A stretch of DNA of 51,732 nucleotides from Cyanobacteria bacterium UBA2566 (GTDB taxonomy: Bacteria > Cyanobacteriota > Cyanobacteriia > Cyanobacteriales > Desertifilaceae), in contig DDLS01000109.1 in NCBI GenBank assembly GCA_002340255.1, positions 1,742 through 53,473 of the forward strand, written 5' to 3'. Position 1 is the first letter of the stretch. Each line of letters opens with the position of its first letter. Under the pieces are notes generated by a model. The model was not told the DNA's origin and searched no databases. It worked only from the letters and a program-made list of their open reading frames with translations. Position numbers and translations under genes: made by a program. Of this stretch, positions 26,457 to 36,295 are shown one piece after another.

Positions 26457-27140
26457 ATGTCACTTCAGTTATATCCCCTATATCCTATCCTCTATCAAGG
26501 CTTAAAACCCTTATTTCCCCAGTGTTTATGGCGGGGAAATCCCCATCAAAAGGCGATCGCCTTAACCTTTGATGATGGTCCCCATCCCCAATACACCCTA
26601 GAGCTGTTAACGGTTTTAGAAACCTACGCCGTTAAAGCCAACTTTTTTTGCCTCGGACAACAGGTTAAACAGTATCCAGAAGTCGCCAAAGCGATTTACG
26701 ATCGCGGTCATTGGATTGGGTTACATGGCTATACCCATCAGAACTTTCCCGAACTCACTCCAGAGCAACTCTGCCAAGGGTTATACAATACTCAAACTGC
26801 GATTCTTGAGGCCTGTGGTTTAAATCCCGAAACCGAGCGATCGCGATTTCGGGATGTACGGCCTCCCAATGGGTTATTTATTCCCCAAACCCTAGACCTA
26901 TTGCAGCAATGGAATTATCGGCCGGTCATGTGGACCGTGGTTCCCGAAGATTGGGTCGATCCAGGAGTCTCAATTGTCGTCAATCGGGTCATGAAAAGGG
27001 TTTGCCCCGGTTCGGTGATTGTTCTCCATGATGGCCGGTATGGGGGGCAGAGTGTGGCCGAAATTACAGAGCATATCATCCCCATGCTGTTAAAACAAGA
27101 GTATCAGTTTGTCAGCATCGAGCAACTGTGGCATTCTTAA
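26457..27140 (+). CDS. Polysaccharide deacetylase (CE4, NodB homology)
   Basis: The 227-residue enzyme carries the NodB motifs: ALTFDDGPHPQYT (catalytic Asp and metal Asp), LHGYTHQN (HxxxH metal ligands), a variant of RPPNG and MWTVVPEDW, then VIVLHDG near the end. It removes acetyl groups from N-acetylglucosamine polymers such as peptidoglycan or exopolysaccharide. No signal peptide is obvious, though residues 3-20 are moderately hydrophobic. Confidence 0.9.
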   Translation: MSLQLYPLYPILYQGLKPLFPQCLWRGNPHQKAIALTFDDGPHPQYTLELLTVLETYAVKANFFCLGQQVKQYPEVAKAIYDRGHWIGLHGYTHQNFPELTPEQLCQGLYNTQTAILEACGLNPETERSRFRDVRPPNGLFIPQTLDLLQQWNYRPVMWTVVPEDWVDPGVSIVVNRVMKRVCPGSVIVLHDGRYGGQSVAEITEHIIPMLLKQEYQFVSIEQLWHS

Positions 27141-27183
27141 TCTTGACTTCCTGTACTATCTTCCCCTATTTCCCCATTCCCCC

Positions 27184-30100
27184 ATGTCCCATCCTTATTC
27201 CGATCGCCGCTGGCATATTTGGATCGATCGCGGCGGAACGTTTACCGATCTAGTTGCCCTGAGTCCAGAGGGTCAAACGGTGGCTCATAAACTCCTCTCG
27301 GAAAATCCAGAACGCTATGCAGATGCAGCGATTCAAGGGATTCGCGATCTGTTAGGCGTGGGAGCGGATGAACCCATTGAGAGCGATCGCATTGCGGTGG
27401 TAAAAATGGGAACGACGGTGGCGACGAATGCCCTATTAGAGCGAAAAGGCGATCGCACGGTTCTGTTAATCACCCAAGGCTTTCGGGATGCGTTGCGTAT
27501 TGGCTATCAAAACCGCCCGGATCTGTTTGCCCAACAGATTCAACTGCCAGAATTACTCTATGAAGAAGCGATCGAAGTCCAAGAGCGCCTCAGTGCTAAG
27601 GGGCAAGAATTGCAACCGGTTAACCGGGAGGCTCTGGTGCCCCAACTGCAAGCCGCCTACGATCGCGGAATCCGCAGTTGTGCGATCGCCCTTTTGCATG
27701 GCTATCGCTATCCCCAACACGAACAGGACGTGGCACAACTGGCGAAAAACATGGGCTTTACTCAAATCTCTGTCTCCCATCAAGTTAGCCCCCTGATCAA
27801 ACTCGTCAGTCGCGGAGATACCACCGTTGTCGATGCATATCTGTCTCCCATCCTCCGACGCTACGTGAATCAAGTGCAAGAACAACTGACGGGAGAATCA
27901 GGAGATGTCGTTAATCTGATGTTCATGCAGTCTAATGGCGGGTTAGTAGATGCCGAGCAATTCCAAGGTAAAGATAGCATCCTATCGGGGCCAGCCGGAG
28001 GCATTGTGGGAGCAGTACAAACCAGTGCCCAAGCCGGTTTTGAGAAAATTATTACTTTTGATATGGGTGGCACGTCCACCGATGTCGCTCATTATAACGG
28101 GGAATACGAACGACAATTTGATACCGAAATTGCTGGGGTAAGGGTGCGATCGCCCATGATGGCGATTCACACGGTAGCGGCTGGGGGCAGTTCGGTGGTA
28201 TTCTTCGACGGTTCCCGCTACCGTGTCGGGCCGGATTCAGCCGGTGCAAACCCTGGGCCTGTCTGCTATCGACGGGGCGGCCCCCTGACGATTACCGACT
28301 GTAATGTACTGTTGGGTAAACTGAATCCGCGCTTTTTCCCGGCGGTTTTTGGCTCCCAGGGAAACCGACCTCTAGATGGCGATCGCGTGCGCGAGCAGTT
28401 CCAAACTCTGGCTCAGGAGATACAGAAAGAAACCGGAGATCTACGGATATCAGAACAAGTGGCGACGGGGTTTATTGCGATCGCCATTGAAAATATGGCC
28501 AATGCGATTAAAAAAATCTCTCTGCAACGGGGTTATGATGTTTCTGGCTATACCCTCTGTTGCTTTGGCGGTGCAGGGGGGCAACATGCCTGTCAACTCG
28601 CCGATACATTAGGCATTCGTCAAATTGTTATTCATCCCTACGCTGGGGTACTCTCAGCCTATGGTATGGGACTTGCTGATATTCGCATCATGCGCGAGCA
28701 AACCCTTGAGGAAGAGCTAACCGATGGTGTAATGGTAGAGTTGCAAGATCGGGTGATTCCCCAGTTAGTCAAAGACGCGCAAGCAGAATTATCGGAACAG
28801 TCCGGCGATCGCGAAGAAATTATGGTTAAACTGCATCTAAAATATGAAGGCAGCGATACGCCCTTATTGGTCAATTTTTCCGATTCTTCTCTAGAAAACC
28901 TCAAACAAGAATTTGAGCATCAACATCAGCAACGCTATGGCTTTACCTTAACCCAAAAACCGTTAGTGGTGGATATGGTTTCAGTAGAAATTGTGCAAAC
29001 CATGGCTCATCCTGAAGGGGAAATTCAAGAACCCGTTACCGATAGTGTCCCCCCAGAAATGGCAAGAGTGCCCGTTTATTGTTCCATACAAAATTCCGTA
29101 GAATTGGGTTCTGTAGGGGCGGGTTCACGAAGATCTCGGTGGGAAGGCGATAATATTGGCGAACCCGCCCTTACATCTGCATCACCAAAGTGGCAATATG
29201 TGCCAGTTTATGACCGCCAAAAGTTACAACCAGGACACACAATAATTGGACCCGCACTAATTATTGAACCTACCGGAACCAATGTAATTGAAAGCGGTTG
29301 GCAAGCGCAAGTTCATCCCCGTCAACATTTAGTATTAACGGCTATCCATGCCGCTTCGTACCAAGATGGGAGAGCGGGTTCACCGACAGTTTCCTCTTCC
29401 TACCCAGCTCTTCGTAAACCCGCCCCTACGGAAACGGGATTTGTAAGGGCGGGTTTATCAACATCTTCACCTCCCCACCAAGAGCATCGTAAACCCGCCC
29501 CTATAGAAAATGTCCCTACGGAAAAGGTGAAAAAAGATCCGGTGCTGTTGGAAATTTTCAATAACCTATTTGGGGCGATCGCCGAACAAATGGGCGTAAC
29601 CCTACAAAATACCGCGGTTTCCGTCAATATTAAGGAACGGTTGGACTTCTCCTGTGCCCTATTCGATCCAGAAGGAAACTTAGTCGCCAATGCGCCCCAT
29701 ATCCCGGTTCATTTAGGCTCGATGAGCGAAAGTGTAAAAGCCTTAATTCAAGATAAGGGAAACCAGATTAAACCGGGAGAGGTTTATCTTTCTAATAATC
29801 CCTATAATGGCGGAACTCATTTACCAGATATCACCGCAATCACGCCAGTTTTTTTACCTCAAAATCCCATCAAACCCTCCTTTTATGTCGCTTCGCGGGG
29901 ACATCATGCCGATCTCGGAGGCATTACCCCCGGCTCCATGCCACCCCATAGCCAAACGATTACAGAAGAGGGGATTTTATTCGATAATTTCCTGTTAGTG
30001 ACTGAGGGTAGATTTGAAGCCAATTTACTCATCGATCGCTTGTTAGCGCCTCCCTATCCCGCTCGTAATTATTCCCAAAATTTAGCCGACTTGCAAGCAC

Positions 30101-31116
30101 AAATTGCAGCCAATAATCAGGGTGTTCGAGAATTGGTGAAAATGGTCAATCAGTATGGTCTAGAAACCGTACAATCCTATATGGGATATGTGCAAGACAA
30201 TGCAGAACAGGCGGTGAGATCGGCGATCGCCCAGTTATCCAATGGTGAATTTACTTATGAATTCGATAATGGTGCAGTGATTCACGTTACCATCACGGTT
30301 GACCGAGAACAATGCAGCGCCGCGATCGACTTTACCGGCACATCTGCCCAACTGCCCAATAACTTTAATGCCCCTAAAGCCGTCTGTCAGGCTGCCGTAT
30401 TGTACGTCTTTCGCACCCTCGTGGACGACCCCATTCCCCTGAATGCCGGATGCCTGAAACCCCTCAATATCAAGATTCCAGAAGGCTCCATGCTCAATCC
30501 CCACTATCCGGCTGCCGTTGTTGCCGGCAACGTAGAGACTTCCCAGGCGATCGTTGATACCCTCTACGGAGCGCTAGAACTCCTCGCCGCTTCCCAAGGA
30601 ACCATGAATAACTTTACCTTTGGCAACCCAGATTATCAATACTACGAAACCATTTGCGGCGGTTCAGGTGCTGGCCCCACCTTCCACGGTACAGACGCGG
30701 TGCATACCCACATGACCAACTCAAGGCTGACCGATCCAGAAGTCCTAGAACACCGCTTTCCCGTCCGTTTGGAAGAATTTGCCATCCGTCCCCAAAGTGG
30801 CGGAAAAGGGCAATTTTGTGGCGGTAACGGCATCGTGCGCCGCATCCAATTCCTAGAACCCATGACGGCAGGTATTCTTTCTAACCATCGCAAAATTCCC
30901 CCCTTCGGTCTAGCCGGTGGCGAACCCGGAGCCGTTGGACGCAACTGGATCGAGCGCAAAAACGGTTACACCGAAGAACTCGATAGTACAGCAACCGTAG
31001 AGTTAGATACAGGCGAAAAAATCACCATTGAAACCCCAGGCGGCGGAGGCTGGGGAGTCATTAAAAATCACGATCTAACTCCAAACTCGGCGCAAATTCA
31101 ACACAAAACCAGCTAA
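27184..31116 (+). CDS. 5-oxoprolinase / N-methylhydantoinase (fused HyuA-HyuB)
   Basis: The 1310-residue ATP-dependent hydrolase has an N-terminal HyuA half (WIDRGGTFTDLVALSPEG, SGPAGGIVGAV, FDMGGTSTDVAHY) and a HyuB half from about residue 781 (NPYNGGTHLPDITAITPVF, RGHHADLGGITPGSMPPHSQ, a C-terminal PGGGGWG). It opens 5-oxoproline or related hydantoin rings. ATG 27184 is preferred over 27109, which would overlap the previous gene. About 25 residues near residue 645-670 and about 50 near 726-780 are encoded by dispersed palindromic repeats, making the protein longer than usual. The last 11 codons overlap an antisense uma2 remnant. Confidence 0.9.
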   Translation: MSHPYSDRRWHIWIDRGGTFTDLVALSPEGQTVAHKLLSENPERYADAAIQGIRDLLGVGADEPIESDRIAVVKMGTTVATNALLERKGDRTVLLITQGFRDALRIGYQNRPDLFAQQIQLPELLYEEAIEVQERLSAKGQELQPVNREALVPQLQAAYDRGIRSCAIALLHGYRYPQHEQDVAQLAKNMGFTQISVSHQVSPLIKLVSRGDTTVVDAYLSPILRRYVNQVQEQLTGESGDVVNLMFMQSNGGLVDAEQFQGKDSILSGPAGGIVGAVQTSAQAGFEKIITFDMGGTSTDVAHYNGEYERQFDTEIAGVRVRSPMMAIHTVAAGGSSVVFFDGSRYRVGPDSAGANPGPVCYRRGGPLTITDCNVLLGKLNPRFFPAVFGSQGNRPLDGDRVREQFQTLAQEIQKETGDLRISEQVATGFIAIAIENMANAIKKISLQRGYDVSGYTLCCFGGAGGQHACQLADTLGIRQIVIHPYAGVLSAYGMGLADIRIMREQTLEEELTDGVMVELQDRVIPQLVKDAQAELSEQSGDREEIMVKLHLKYEGSDTPLLVNFSDSSLENLKQEFEHQHQQRYGFTLTQKPLVVDMVSVEIVQTMAHPEGEIQEPVTDSVPPEMARVPVYCSIQNSVELGSVGAGSRRSRWEGDNIGEPALTSASPKWQYVPVYDRQKLQPGHTIIGPALIIEPTGTNVIESGWQAQVHPRQHLVLTAIHAASYQDGRAGSPTVSSSYPALRKPAPTETGFVRAGLSTSSPPHQEHRKPAPIENVPTEKVKKDPVLLEIFNNLFGAIAEQMGVTLQNTAVSVNIKERLDFSCALFDPEGNLVANAPHIPVHLGSMSESVKALIQDKGNQIKPGEVYLSNNPYNGGTHLPDITAITPVFLPQNPIKPSFYVASRGHHADLGGITPGSMPPHSQTITEEGILFDNFLLVTEGRFEANLLIDRLLAPPYPARNYSQNLADLQAQIAANNQGVRELVKMVNQYGLETVQSYMGYVQDNAEQAVRSAIAQLSNGEFTYEFDNGAVIHVTITVDREQCSAAIDFTGTSAQLPNNFNAPKAVCQAAVLYVFRTLVDDPIPLNAGCLKPLNIKIPEGSMLNPHYPAAVVAGNVETSQAIVDTLYGALELLAASQGTMNNFTFGNPDYQYYETICGGSGAGPTFHGTDAVHTHMTNSRLTDPEVLEHRFPVRLEEFAIRPQSGGKGQFCGGNGIVRRIQFLEPMTAGILSNHRKIPPFGLAGGEPGAVGRNWIERKNGYTEELDSTATVELDTGEKITIETPGGGGWGVIKNHDLTPNSAQIQHKTS
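29113..29174. repeat. GTAGGGGCGGGTTC inverted repeat inside the oxoprolinase ORF
   Basis: The arms GTAGGGGCGGGTTC (29113-29126) and GAACCCGCCCTTAC (29161-29174) are complementary at 13 of 14 positions. The insert is in frame and read as VGAGS...GEPALT. Confidence 0.75.
29372..29504. repeat. Second GTAGGGGCGGGTT repeat cluster inside the oxoprolinase ORF
   Basis: Four half-copies occur in alternating orientation: GAGCGGGTTCACCGA (29372), CGTAAACCCGCCCCTACGG (about 29413), TTGTAAGGGCGGGTTT (about 29440) and CGTAAACCCGCCCCTA (about 29488). The whole segment stays in frame and is read as RKPAPT/GFVRAGLS-type peptide between the HyuA and HyuB halves. Confidence 0.75.
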
Positions 31117-31253
31117 GACTTCTTCTCCGGATAACTCAGTTGGATTAGATAAGAGTTCTACCTCTAAACCGACTCAGTGACATAGAGCTTCAGGGTTTTG
31201 GGTAATGTCAGCAAGAGAGTTTCTGTTTCCGGTTTGGCGGGTGTCTGTACCAT
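31083..31253 (-). pseudogene. Deletion remnant of an Uma2-family gene
   Basis: The sequence aligns with both ends of the intact uma2 genes at 37.2 and 41.5 kb. Bases 31083-31180 match the gene's 3' end (reverse of SFVLN-x-R, then the LSGEEVLP region), and 31181-31253 match its first codons, with the start codon complement at 31251-31253. About 437 bases of the middle (41629-42065 in the 41.5-kb copy) are missing. The bases upstream of the start (31254-31297) are nearly identical to those before the 37.2-kb copy. Confidence 0.85.
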
Positions 31254-31461
31254 GTTCACCTCTGCGATCCTATAATTCATTTTAGGCGATCGCCTCTGAC
31301 CCATCGCCGTAATTTACTGATAAAAATTAAAATTTCCTGAGAGAATAAGAGTTTCAGCTTATCTCACTTCATTTTATTAAGATTTATAAACTATACTGCT
31401 GGTATAATAAATACTTGAGCTATAACAGACAGATGTATAGTATGTTATATAGGCGTAAAGC
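31117..31461. other. Spacer before the accessory operon
   Basis: The left part holds the uma2 remnant and a HIP1 site. The right part (31300-31461) is AT-rich and non-coding, with a TATAAT at 31403-31408 that could be the -10 box for the downstream operon; no good -35 box is visible at the proper distance. Confidence 0.55.
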
Positions 31462-31908
31462 ATGAATGAACCTAAAGCACCTGAACAAAATCGTTCTATC
31501 TATGTTGGAGGGGATGTTACTGGAAGCCCTCTTGCCACAGGAGATGGCAACTCTATTGTCATAGGAGATGGAAATCAGAGTAGGGTAGAATTTCAGCAAG
31601 CACCTCTACCTAAACCTGAAACAGTTCATATTATTTTTAGTGAGTTAAAAGCAATAGAGGAGATTTTTACCAATTTTAACGATCCGATCGCAACTGGTGT
31701 GGCGCAAAAGCTGGCATCTGAAGCTGAAAAACCTGAATTGGATCCTAGTATTGTAGCTGAAACACTTGACACGGGACTTAACTATATTCAGAAGCTCTCA
31801 GGATTTGCAGAGAAAGTCAATCAGCTAAAACCTCATGTAGAAGCAACTGCAAGTTGGTTAGGTGAACATGGACATAAACTGCTACCACTAGTTGGGTTGG
31901 GACTTTAG
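31462..31908 (+). CDS. Small protein with glycine/asparagine-rich GD-x-N head
   Basis: The 148-residue protein starts with a Gly/Asp/Asn-rich head (about residues 11-42: RSIYVGGDVTGS, GDGNSIVIGDGN) like short beta-solenoid segments found at the N-termini of several bacterial conflict proteins. The rest is helical and ends in a tryptophan-containing SWLGEHGHKLLPLVGLGL that looks amphipathic or membrane-active. The head repeats a motif in the larger neighbour (RSI-x-V-x-G...GD-x-N-x-I). I do not recognise a catalytic domain. The gene ends 103 bases before the giant protein. Confidence 0.75.
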   Translation: MNEPKAPEQNRSIYVGGDVTGSPLATGDGNSIVIGDGNQSRVEFQQAPLPKPETVHIIFSELKAIEEIFTNFNDPIATGVAQKLASEAEKPELDPSIVAETLDTGLNYIQKLSGFAEKVNQLKPHVEATASWLGEHGHKLLPLVGLGL

Positions 31909-32011
31909 AAATCTATTTACGTATTTGAGTAAGTGTCTAAAGTAGCTCTTTTAGGAATAAGACACTATAGACACTCCTAACTGTATCTCAATAGACATAA
32001 TAAATATATAA

Positions 32012-35000
32012 ATGGCTAGAAATACTCAAACCTCTAATGATCGCAGTATTGGTGTTCAAGGAAGCACAAGTGATAGCATTCTTGTTTCTGGAGATAGCAA
32101 CCAAATTGTACAGCAGACTATTGGTGATAACATCAGCACTAATGGTGATATCTCATTTGAAAATATCACTCAAATTGGGCATCAAACTATTATTCAAGGA
32201 GAAGTTTTCTTTGAAGAAGTTTCAGTTAACCAATCAAATTTTCATGGAATTAATATTCAAAATCAAACATGGCTTGTAGATTTAGTTAATAAGATTGAAA
32301 GGAAAAAAGTTGTTGTTCTTGAAGGAGATAGAAATGTTCGCAAGCCAGATATAGCAAGATATGTAGCCTATCGTATCCTGCAAAAATATATCAACAAGAA
32401 AATTTCTGTTAAGGAATCAATTCGAGACTTAAACATTGGACTGAATCTTCAGTATGAACTAAGGAGAGTGGAAGAACCAACAGTATTTATTCTTTCAGAT
32501 ATCTCCTTCAAAACTTTTGGCGCTTCTTTCGAGAAACTTAAAGAAAGTGCAGCAACCAGTGGTCATTACATAATTGCGACAACAAATGAATCAAAAGAAG
32601 CTTGGCGTTCCGAAAATCAAGATTGGTTTTGTAAAATTATAGGAGATGATATTGAGAATTGCGATCGCTTTATCGATAAATTATCAGATGAAAGGTTGAT
32701 AAGTGAATGGTACTATAATGAGAAGGAATTGAGTTCTCGCGAACAGCTCTTAGCAATAGCATTAAGCTTATTTGATGAAACTTACGGAGATCAATTTTTT
32801 GCAGCTCTTGAACATCTTGTTGAGAATATTTGGAAACGGCGAGACCCAAGATTACGCGCTCTAGATTACTGTGATTTAGATAAGCTTCTAGCATTTTTCT
32901 CATTTTCAGGAAGAAATGAACAAGAAGAAACCATTAAAGTCACTTCTTCAAGGCAACGACAATTATTATTAAAGGTAGCTTGGTCTAGTCACAGAAGACA
33001 AATCCTTAGTGCGTTACCTATTCTAGTAGACTTAGCGAAAAGCTCTATTCAGGGCAATAGCTTAGAATTATATGGTTCTCCAGAAAGAAGAGCTAGAATT
33101 CGCCAAACTATTAGTGAATCAATTAGTAACATCGGTTTAATCTCTCAAGAGAGTAAAGTATTTGAAGAACAGTTACTTTCCTTAGCATCTGACAAACATA
33201 TTGAAGTTCAGGCAGTTGCTGCCACTGCCTTAGCTGTATGGCGAAATAGTGATAAAAAAGAACTTATTCAGCTAGATGGTAATAGCAATGTCAATAGTAA
33301 TAATAAGACTTCTTTTAATCCAGACCAAAAATTATTCAACATTGTTACTCGTTGGCAAGAACAAACACAGATCGTAAATCTAGTTGATTCTTTCTTAAGA
33401 AGTAAAAATTACAATCTGGGTGAGAAACCGGTCAATTATATACGTGCGACCATTGCATTAACGGTAGGGTTGGCATCAGAAACAGATCCTTACGATCAAA
33501 TGTCGGAAGAGTTATTGGACTTATTTAGAAAGCTAGTAATCGATAAAAGTAAACTGGTTCGAGATCGTGTTTTTTTTGATGCTTTACCTAGAATTGTCAG
33601 AAGGCATACTAGACAAATTCAAAGTGAACTAGAAAATTTCTTAATCGATGCTGATATTGAATTGATTGTAGCTATATCAAAAAGCTTATCAGAAGCTTAT
33701 AAATTCAGGCCAGATGCAGTTTTAGATATCCTTGAATCATGGAAAGAAAAATCACAAGTTACTGAATCTTTAAAGATTATCAAAGGTCAAAAAACCATCA
33801 GGGAAGCTTTACGTTCAACAGTAGCATTAACTTACGGAGAACTCAATACTGAGAGCATAGAAAGGATTATTAATCACCTTCAAAGTATACTTTCTGACGA
33901 AAAGCATCCTTTTGTGCGATCTTCAGCAATTGTTGCAATAGGAATGCAAGCCAAAAAATATTTCGATGACTTTAATGTAATTGAGCCAAAGTTGCAAGAA
34001 TTAGTATCTCAAATAACTCAGAAAGAGCGCAATAAGATTGCAAATATACTAACTGAAGTTTACTTAAAACAGAGACTAGATTTGACAGGAGGTGATAGAG
34101 TTATTGAAATTCAAGGCAAACAATATTCAGTATGGCTTGATTCACAAAGGCCTTTAACTGCTGTCGAACAAGCCATGATTAGCTGGGCTAAAGATGATAG
34201 TAATATTTCAGCACAACAAGTTGCTACTCACGCTTCAGTAAATTTTGTGTACAAATTTGATAAAGAAGAGGCTGAAAAAATTGAACAATTGAGGGAGGAG
34301 ATAGAAGGTAGAACAATTGAGACTATTGAAGAATACCCTGTATTAGTTAAAGGTGCTGATCCTCCTGAAGGTTGGTACATGGGAAAGCTAATTCCTTGGT
34401 TCGTAACTCGTAATGCTGAAAATTATAGAACAAGCATTCGTAATATTTTACCAGAAGGTTTATTTCATCACCAAAGAAATAGAGAAAACATGAATTTTGC
34501 CCTTGAAAAATGGCAAAAAAATTCAGATGGGCGTATTAAGAATATTGCAGGAAAATTAAAGCCTGGTATTTTCTGGGCACAGAATATGAAGTGGGCAATG
34601 TTTGGTGTTGCATTAATTGTAGTCGGTTTGGTTAACATCAGCATAAATCAATTTGGAAAACCTCGTTCTATTGTTCAATCTCGACCTACCCCTGAACCTA
34701 CACTCGTTAACCCAGGTATTGTGCTTAGTGATAACATTGGAATTACTGATATCGACTCTCCAAATTTTGACCAAGGTACTTTGGTTATCCAAATTACTGA
34801 AAAAGGCACAATGAACGACCATCTTAGCATCCGCAACCACCGAAAAGAAGAAGGAAAAATTAGTTGGATTGACAATAAAGTATTTTATGGAAATAAAGTA
34901 ATTGGTGAATTTATAGGTGGAACAGAAAACAATCCATTAACTATTACCTTTAACTCGAATGCTAATCATGAAGCAGTTCAAGTTTTAATGCGTAATATAA

Positions 35001-36226
35001 CTTATCATAACAGTTCTGACTCTCCAGAATTTGGTTTACGAAAAATTGAATTTCAAGTTACAGATGGCTCTGGAGGTAAGAGTAATTCTTACATACGTGA
35101 TGTATTTTTCACTCAAGGTAACAAAGCTCCAAAAATCATAGTTCCTGGTAATCAAATTGCTCAAGAAGATGACCCTCTGATAATTAACGGTATTAGCTTT
35201 GAAGACCCTGACAGTACTAAGAAAATAATTGCAGTTCTTAGTGTACAGAAAGGAATTATCAATATCTCAAACGATATCAGTAAAGGAGTAACATCTCAAA
35301 ATATTAAAGAGAATGGCTCCCGAAAAGTTATCCTAGTTGGTAATGCTGAGGAAATTAAGACAACATTATCGACTCCTGAAGCCATTAAATATACTGGCTC
35401 TGATAATGACATATTTACTATAGAAATTGATGATGGAGGCTTGGATATTCCAGAGGAAAAAGATCGCGTTTTGGTAGTACCACCTAACTCTCAAAATCCT
35501 CAATCAAGTAAGGCTGAATTTAACATTACAGTGAATCCAGCTAACAAAATTCCAAAGATTACAGTTTCCGATCAGCAAAAAGTAGTTAATGAAGATCAAA
35601 ATCTTATAATTGGTGGTATCAATATAGAAGACTCTGATAGTCCAATAGTCGGAGTTAAACTCAGTGTTAAAAATGGTAAGCTAAATGTCAAATCAGATGT
35701 AGACCAAGGAATAACAAGTCAACAAATTAGAGGAAACAATACAGATGAAGTTATTCTCATTGGAGATTATAATAACATCAAGAACACTTTAACAGATGCC
35801 CAAGCAATCACTTATCAGGGGAATAAAAATTTCTATGGTCGTGACTCTCTGGAAATTATTATTGATGATAATGGTAGAGGAAATAAAGCTGCAATAGCTA
35901 TCATAGTCAACCCTGTTAACGATCCCCCTACACTAGACACTGTAAGAACAGTCACGTCACCTAATTCAAGCTCTTCTTCCAGATTGCCTAATACTCCTAA
36001 ACCTCAAAACACTAATGCAACCGTGACGGGAGATGCAAGATATGATAAGAATGTTCGATCTGGAGTTACTACTAGTTCACCAATACTATTTGAACTACCT
36101 GTTGGAAGTCGCGTTCGGATAATTGGAAGTAGGCGTAATGCAGATAATTATCTTTGGTATAAAATCTATAGTCCTCAGTATAGAAGAGAAGGATGGATTG
36201 CCGAGCATTTGATTGAACGTGACTAG
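32012..36226 (+). CDS. Giant single-pass membrane protein: GD-x-N head, degenerate NTPase, helical repeats, cadherin-like repeats, SH3b
   Basis: The 1404-residue protein is built as follows. Residues 1-90 are a Gly/Asn-rich head like that of the upstream protein. Residues about 98-250 look like a STAND/NACHT-type NTPase with a broken P-loop (VVVLEGDRNVRKPDIAR) and TVFILSD in the Walker B position. Residues about 250-700 are helical, HEAT-like. A membrane span lies at about 862-882 (AMFGVALIVVGLVNI). Outside follow three similar beta-domains (about 900-1035, 1036-1175, 1176-1306: P-x-I...EDxxLxIxGI...DxDS), then a Ser/Pro/Thr linker and an SH3b domain (about 1336-1404). SH3b domains often bind cell-wall peptides. 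I infer a sensor joining envelope and cytoplasm; no described protein with this layout is known to me. Confidence 0.75.
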   Translation: MARNTQTSNDRSIGVQGSTSDSILVSGDSNQIVQQTIGDNISTNGDISFENITQIGHQTIIQGEVFFEEVSVNQSNFHGINIQNQTWLVDLVNKIERKKVVVLEGDRNVRKPDIARYVAYRILQKYINKKISVKESIRDLNIGLNLQYELRRVEEPTVFILSDISFKTFGASFEKLKESAATSGHYIIATTNESKEAWRSENQDWFCKIIGDDIENCDRFIDKLSDERLISEWYYNEKELSSREQLLAIALSLFDETYGDQFFAALEHLVENIWKRRDPRLRALDYCDLDKLLAFFSFSGRNEQEETIKVTSSRQRQLLLKVAWSSHRRQILSALPILVDLAKSSIQGNSLELYGSPERRARIRQTISESISNIGLISQESKVFEEQLLSLASDKHIEVQAVAATALAVWRNSDKKELIQLDGNSNVNSNNKTSFNPDQKLFNIVTRWQEQTQIVNLVDSFLRSKNYNLGEKPVNYIRATIALTVGLASETDPYDQMSEELLDLFRKLVIDKSKLVRDRVFFDALPRIVRRHTRQIQSELENFLIDADIELIVAISKSLSEAYKFRPDAVLDILESWKEKSQVTESLKIIKGQKTIREALRSTVALTYGELNTESIERIINHLQSILSDEKHPFVRSSAIVAIGMQAKKYFDDFNVIEPKLQELVSQITQKERNKIANILTEVYLKQRLDLTGGDRVIEIQGKQYSVWLDSQRPLTAVEQAMISWAKDDSNISAQQVATHASVNFVYKFDKEEAEKIEQLREEIEGRTIETIEEYPVLVKGADPPEGWYMGKLIPWFVTRNAENYRTSIRNILPEGLFHHQRNRENMNFALEKWQKNSDGRIKNIAGKLKPGIFWAQNMKWAMFGVALIVVGLVNISINQFGKPRSIVQSRPTPEPTLVNPGIVLSDNIGITDIDSPNFDQGTLVIQITEKGTMNDHLSIRNHRKEEGKISWIDNKVFYGNKVIGEFIGGTENNPLTITFNSNANHEAVQVLMRNITYHNSSDSPEFGLRKIEFQVTDGSGGKSNSYIRDVFFTQGNKAPKIIVPGNQIAQEDDPLIINGISFEDPDSTKKIIAVLSVQKGIINISNDISKGVTSQNIKENGSRKVILVGNAEEIKTTLSTPEAIKYTGSDNDIFTIEIDDGGLDIPEEKDRVLVVPPNSQNPQSSKAEFNITVNPANKIPKITVSDQQKVVNEDQNLIIGGINIEDSDSPIVGVKLSVKNGKLNVKSDVDQGITSQQIRGNNTDEVILIGDYNNIKNTLTDAQAITYQGNKNFYGRDSLEIIIDDNGRGNKAAIAIIVNPVNDPPTLDTVRTVTSPNSSSSSRLPNTPKPQNTNATVTGDARYDKNVRSGVTTSSPILFELPVGSRVRIIGSRRNADNYLWYKIYSPQYRREGWIAEHLIERD

Positions 36227-36295
36227 TGGCAAAGTTTGAAGTTCATAAATTAGCTATATAAACTCTAACAATATTAAGTGATTTAATGATAAATT

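Noticed and set aside
27109..27183. Extra N-terminal residues of the oxoprolinase
   Set aside because: They overlap the deacetylase gene and run through a C-rich repeat tract; ATG 27184 begins just before the conserved fold.
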